A stretch of DNA of 64,000 nucleotides from Thermomicrobiales bacterium (GTDB taxonomy: Bacteria > Chloroflexota > Chloroflexia > Thermomicrobiales > UBA6265), in NCBI GenBank assembly GCA_019637585.1, contig JAHBVL010000013.1, positions 3,403-67,402 of the forward strand, given 5' to 3'. This document shows positions 60,379 through 64,000 of the stretch, piece after piece (position 1 is the first letter of the stretch; the number at the start of each line of letters is the position of its first letter). Position numbers and translations under genes: made by a program. The notes under the pieces were generated by a model that had not been told where the DNA came from, did no database searches, and was given only the letters and a program-made list of their open reading frames with translations.

Positions 60379-61863
60379 CTAAATCTCATTTCCCAATTCT
60401 GGGTGCATTCTCCACCAGGGCTGTGAACGCTCGTAGGCGTGCGCCACGGAGAGGAGCGTGGCTTCGTCGAACGCTTTGCCCAGGAATTGCAGACCGACCG
60501 GCAGTCCATCGGCGAAGCCGCAAGGGACCGAAACGCCCGGGATGCCGGCCATGTTCGCCGGAATGGTGAAAACGTCGGCAAGATACATCTGGTACGGGTC
60601 GTCGAGCCGGGCGCCGATGGGAAAGGCGACGGTGGGGGAGGTCGGCGCGACGATGACGTCGACGTCGGCGAAGGCGGCGTCGAAATCCTGTTTGAGGAGG
60701 GTTCGCACCTTTTGCGCTTTGACGTAATAGGCATCGTAGTAGCCGGAGCTGAGGGCATAGGTGCCGAGCATGATCCGGCGTTTCACCTCAGGACCGAAAC
60801 CCTGACCACGCGTCTGCTCGTACATCTCCCGCAATGACCCACCGTCGATCGAGAGACCGTACTTGACGCCGTCGAACCGGGCCAGGTTGGCGCTGGCTTC
60901 AGCCGGAGCGGTGATGTAATAGGTGGGCAACGCGTATCTCGTATGCGGAAGGCTGACCTGCTTGATGATGGCCCCTGCGTCTTTCAGCGACTCGACGGCG
61001 GTGGCCACCGCCGTCTCGACTCCCGGTTCCATTCCGTCGACCGCATACTCTTCGGCCACGCCGATGCGAACGCCGGCGAGGTCACCCGTCAAATGCGAGC
61101 AGATGTCGGGGGATGGCATCGGCGCGGAAGTGGAGTCACGCGGGTCGTGCCCGGCGATCGCCTCCAGGATCAGCGCGGCATCTTCGACACTGCGCGCGAA
61201 AGGCCCGATCTGGTCGAGACTGCTGCCGAAAGCGATCAATCCCAGCCGGGAAACCCGGCCGTAGGTTGGTTTGAGTCCTACGATGCCGCAAAAACCGGCA
61301 GGCTGACGGATCGAACCGCCGGTGTCCGAACCGAGACTGAGCATCGCTTCGCCGGCTGCAACCGCCGCCGCCGGACCTCCGGATGAACCGCCGGGCACGC
61401 GATCGAGATTCCAGGGATTGCGCGTGACGCCATAGGAGGAGTTTTCCGTCGACGAGCCCATCGCGAATTCGTCGGTATTCGATTTGCCGACGAAGACCGC
61501 GTCTTGTGCGTGGAGACGCTGCACAACCGTCGCATCATAGGGGGATTCGTACCCCTTGAGAATCTGCGACCCGGCGGTCGTCTGGGTGCCGGTGGTGACC
61601 AGAACATCCTTCAACGAAATGGGAATACCGGTCAGGCCGGCCGACTCACCTCGGCCGATCCGCTCGTCGGCAGCGCGGGCCTGCGCCAGCGAGCGGTCAG
61701 GAAAGGTGCTGATATGACAATTGAGCGAAGGATCGAGTGATTCGATCCGTGCCAGATGCGCCTGGGTGAGCTCGACCGCGGACAGCTCTTTCTTATCGAG
61801 AAGCGTGCGCGCTTCCGAGGCGGTCAGCCAGTGCAATGCGTCTGTTCCGGCAACCGCACTCAC
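60379..61863 (-). CDS. gatA: Asp/Glu-tRNA amidotransferase subunit A
   Basis: Glutaminase subunit of GatCAB, which turns Glu-tRNA-Gln (or Asp-tRNA-Asn) into the amidated form. 494 residues with the amidase signature: Lys in [25 protein letters not shown] and [17 protein letters not shown] with the catalytic Ser pair. The start overlaps the gatC stop by four bases (ATGA). gatB is not in the window. Confidence 0.96.
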   Translation of the reverse strand: MSAVAGTDALHWLTASEARTLLDKKELSAVELTQAHLARIESLDPSLNCHISTFPDRSLAQARAADERIGRGESAGLTGIPISLKDVLVTTGTQTTAGSQILKGYESPYDATVVQRLHAQDAVFVGKSNTDEFAMGSSTENSSYGVTRNPWNLDRVPGGSSGGPAAAVAAGEAMLSLGSDTGGSIRQPAGFCGIVGLKPTYGRVSRLGLIAFGSSLDQIGPFARSVEDAALILEAIAGHDPRDSTSAPMPSPDICSHLTGDLAGVRIGVAEEYAVDGMEPGVETAVATAVESLKDAGAIIKQVSLPHTRYALPTYYITAPAEASANLARFDGVKYGLSIDGGSLREMYEQTRGQGFGPEVKRRIMLGTYALSSGYYDAYYVKAQKVRTLLKQDFDAAFADVDVIVAPTSPTVAFPIGARLDDPYQMYLADVFTIPANMAGIPGVSVPCGFADGLPVGLQFLGKAFDEATLLSVAHAYERSQPWWRMHPELGNEI

Positions 61864-62165
61864 GACGAGCTCTCCTCGCCGCCGAGCGGCGTGTCGACTT
61901 CGAAGCAGCCTTCGTTCTGGCGCGGCGCATTCATCAGCACCTGCTCGCGCGGCAGAGAGGATTGCACTGTGTCGTCCCGCCAGACATTCTGCAGCGCCGC
62001 CACGGAGGCCGTTGGTGGAATGGATTCGGTATCCAGCTCATTGAGCGCGTTGATGTGACCGAGAATGGAGGAGAGTTGGTCGCGCATGAGCTCCTGCTCT
62101 GCGTCAGTGAGTCCGAGTCTCGCCAACGCGGCAACGTGCCGAACCTCGTCGAGCGTCAATTCCAT
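61860..62165 (-). CDS. gatC: Asp/Glu-tRNA amidotransferase subunit C
   Basis: A 101-residue GatC that holds GatA to GatB. It has [36 protein letters not shown] and the C-terminal [19 protein letters not shown], all typical. AGGTGA stands six bases before the ATG. The frame could run to 62336 but that part has no family match. Confidence 0.94.
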   Translation of the reverse strand: MELTLDEVRHVAALARLGLTDAEQELMRDQLSSILGHINALNELDTESIPPTASVAALQNVWRDDTVQSSLPREQVLMNAPRQNEGCFEVDTPLGGEESSS

Positions 62166-62374
62166 GCGATCACCTGCAATGCATACTGTATGAGCGACAA
62201 CACCGAACCGCGATCTACGGCTCAATGGCGGTCGGAGTGGCCATTTCGGGGAGAGCGAGTCACCCTTTTCCTGACCGGTAGTATAGACTGGGAGATCTGA
62301 CGGGCAGGCACCGATTCGTCGATCGGTTCGGCGCATTTTCGTTTTTCTCCGAGTTCGCTGGACGTCACTGAACC

Positions 62375-63739
62375 GTGAAATTGTGCTGGGGTCGTCAGCC
62401 GGGGGTTTTTGTCGTTGTGGCGCTGCTTTGCGCCATGCTCACTGCCTGTGCGGACGATTCGACCGACCGCCAGTTTGCGGGCGACGAGCAATCCACCGCC
62501 GGTCCGACGGTCACCATTCCTCCAATGCCAACCTTCGAGCCGGGAGCCAGTCCCGAGCCGCGCGCTTCTCCGCTTGCCGAGGATGACCTCTTCGCTGTTC
62601 GCGGTGTGGGCGCGTTCGGAGCAACAGTGCTCGACGGCGTTGCCTACCTTCTTCCCTCGTCGCTCGATCCGCCGCAGGCCATTGCGATCGATGCGATGTG
62701 GAAGCCATGGCTGGCCGATGTTTCTTCCGATGGCGAGCATGTCGCGGTCCTGGTGTCGCTCGCGTCGTCGGCCAAGACGTGGCGCGTTCTCGTTGTGGAC
62801 GCAAGTGGCGCGATCGTCAGCGAACACAGCATCACTGGCGACGATGCCACGGCGTCCGTTCCCGCCGATGTGGTTACGACCGGCTCCGGGGGGCTCGACT
62901 GGGCTCCGGACTCCAGCCGGCTGGCGGTTGCGCTGCCGACGGGCGGTATCTATATGGTCGACCTGACCGACGATCGCGTACTGGAGATGTCCCCGCCTCG
63001 ACGGGTGCCGAGACCAGGTTTCCTGTCGTGGTCGCACAACGGACAGGCCATCGCCTACACCGCTCAACCAGACGCCCGATCGGGATTCGGTATCTATGTG
63101 GCGCCGGTCGCGGCATTGCCCCTCGATCCGATCACGGTATTGCGTCCCGATTCGACAGGCAACCGTTCGGCACGCCAGATCACCTGGTCGGGAAGCGACA
63201 ACACGATCGTCTTCATCCTCGAACGACGGGAAACGGGTGGAGCCGGAGGGGATGTGCTGTCGGTCAGCGCCACGGGTGGTGTCTCCGGGGTGATCTGGTC
63301 GACCGGGATGCGATTTGGCGATATGGGCGCCATCGATATCGAACTCTCGCCGGATGGGCAGGTGCTGGCGATTCTGACGTTGTCGGAAACGGGCCCGGTC
63401 GTCCAGCTTCAGCAGATGGGCGGGGCCGGGCACACTGAGCGGCTCGTTGACATGCCGCTGGCCAGTGGGTCGATCGCCTGGACAGAGGATGGTCTGCTCG
63501 TCGTGGCAGGGAGTGTCGCGACAGAAACGGATCACGCAGAACCGCTCGCGGCTCTCGTCGATGCGCAGGGCGTGGTGACCGTGCCGGCCCCGCCGGCGAC
63601 TCCGGTCGCGTCGCCTCAACCGGTGGGTTCGCCTGTTCCTGCCAGTCCGGTGGCTTCGCCTGTCCCGGCCAGTCCGGCGGCTTCGCCGGTCCCTGCTTCA
63701 CCGGTGCCGGCGACTCCCATGGCGTCACCGGCCGCCTAG
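62375..63739 (+). CDS. TolB-like lipoprotein with Ser-Pro-Ala repeat tail
   Basis: A 454-residue lipoprotein: basic start, hydrophobic h-region and lipobox LTAC (Cys about residue 25). The mature part has WD40/TolB-type strands ([47 protein letters not shown]), suggesting a beta-propeller. The last 50 residues are a low-complexity repeat of SPVPASPVA-type units, likely a disordered cell-wall spacer. GTG start. Role unknown; perhaps sensing or binding at the outer surface. Confidence 0.78.
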   Translation: MKLCWGRQPGVFVVVALLCAMLTACADDSTDRQFAGDEQSTAGPTVTIPPMPTFEPGASPEPRASPLAEDDLFAVRGVGAFGATVLDGVAYLLPSSLDPPQAIAIDAMWKPWLADVSSDGEHVAVLVSLASSAKTWRVLVVDASGAIVSEHSITGDDATASVPADVVTTGSGGLDWAPDSSRLAVALPTGGIYMVDLTDDRVLEMSPPRRVPRPGFLSWSHNGQAIAYTAQPDARSGFGIYVAPVAALPLDPITVLRPDSTGNRSARQITWSGSDNTIVFILERRETGGAGGDVLSVSATGGVSGVIWSTGMRFGDMGAIDIELSPDGQVLAILTLSETGPVVQLQQMGGAGHTERLVDMPLASGSIAWTEDGLLVVAGSVATETDHAEPLAALVDAQGVVTVPAPPATPVASPQPVGSPVPASPVASPVPASPAASPVPASPVPATPMASPAA

Positions 63740-63794
63740 CCCGGATGATTCATTAGGCGATAAACACGATCTTTGACCGCGATCTCATCGCCAA

Positions 63795-63945
63795 GTAGCC
63801 GCAGACCCCCGTGTCTGCACTCATATGGGATACGCTGCGATCGCTTGCCACGATCCTCATGCGCAACGGCAGCGATCCCGCATCGGCACGTGACGAGAAG
63901 TCGCCGCTGATGGCTGCGTTGTGCCCCTCGAGAAAGCAGACACGG
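63795..63945. repeat. MITE-like repeat, copy 2, interrupted at its right end
   Basis: The left terminal repeat (63795-63818) begins GTAGCCGCAGACCCCC and matches copy 1 at 25824 in all but one base. The inner part is clearly related to copy 1 but diverged. The right terminal repeat is cut after GCAGACACGG (63936-63945), exactly where copy 1 is cut. Confidence 0.7.
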
Positions 63946-64000
63946 GGAGCGTGTCGCATTATTTTTGGCGTCCGTCGCCGGGGTGGGGGGTGGGGGTTCA
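63946..64000 (-). mobile_element. End of a second IS1182-family copy, inverted
   Basis: These 55 bases are identical to the reverse complement of 27618-27672, the right end of the complete IS. The element continues beyond the window, its transposase reading toward this edge on the minus strand. The insertion point in the MITE-like repeat is the same as in the first copy. Confidence 0.85.

Noticed and set aside
60276-60399. Inverted repeat of GGGAAATGG-type and CATTTCCC-type stretches
   Set aside because: The purine-rich and pyrimidine-rich blocks pair only imperfectly and look like low-complexity sequence; no element boundaries can be set.
62182-62192. LexA-like box CATACTGTATG before gatC
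   Set aside because: Five-base arms only and no match to a known LexA consensus; no reason for SOS control of gatCA.

Overview
The window is a GC-rich stretch (64 kb) of a bacterial chromosome, most probably from the Chloroflexota, near Thermomicrobia/Sphaerobacter. This is inferred from the mix of gene families (F420-type LLM oxidoreductase, Tat-exported solute-binding proteins, fused ECF ATPase, DUF6855-type protein) and the many GTG/TTG starts. It is not proven by a marker gene. Genes are dense, on both strands, in short operons. There is no rRNA, no CRISPR array and no prophage. The two tRNA genes are Gln(TTG) and Lys(CTT).

Layout. 1-5.6 kb, plus strand: end of an ECF transporter T component, its fused double ATPase, pdxH and lon. 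5.6-14 kb, minus strand: an M50 membrane protease, an MFS exporter, a large secreted protein made of two diverged copies of one unit (one with an HExxH motif), a Tat-exported rhodanese with no cysteine, a SIMPL-domain protein, and an ECF sigma/anti-sigma pair behind GTGTACGT boxes. 14-25.5 kb: LLM oxidoreductase, an M20 dipeptidase, metH, an orphan PD-(D/E)xK nuclease-like gene, a ChbG-type deacetylase and metG. 25.5-28 kb: a mobile island in which an IS1182-family element sits in the terminal hairpin of a MITE-like repeat, flanked by a DUF1778-like antitoxin fragment and an orphan MNT nucleotidyltransferase.

28-36.5 kb: UPF0173 hydrolase, YtcJ-type amidohydrolase, an ADP-ribosylglycohydrolase-like protein, dnaJ, tRNA-Gln, glmU, prs and birA. 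36.6-43.4 kb: an uninterrupted fatty-acid/ETF operon (acyl-CoA dehydrogenase, thiolase, gamma carbonic anhydrase, enoyl-CoA hydratase, EtfB, EtfA, FixC-like flavoprotein). Acyl-CoA oxidation would reduce ETF and the FixC-like enzyme would pass electrons to the membrane, but no FixX ferredoxin gene follows.

43.4-48 kb: a sugar ABC transporter (SBP, ATPase, two permeases) behind a TTGACA-N16-GATAAT promoter and a LacI-type palindrome. 48-51 kb: small enzymes and stress-type proteins. 51-54.8 kb: a peptide-type ABC transporter (SBP, DppB, DppC) without its ATPases. 54.8-62.2 kb: tRNA-Lys, hydrolases, GNAT, EEP phosphatase, CocE/NonD hydrolase and gatC-gatA. 62.4-63.7 kb: a TolB-like lipoprotein. 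At the right edge a second MITE-like copy carries the end of a second, inverted copy of the same IS, inserted at the same position of the repeat.

The signals most worth following are the nested IS/MITE arrangement seen twice, the duplicated HExxH secreted protein, two enzymes lacking a key catalytic or metal residue (rhodanese and ADP-ribosylglycohydrolase), and the operator-like repeats before the ECF sigma gene and the sugar transporter.
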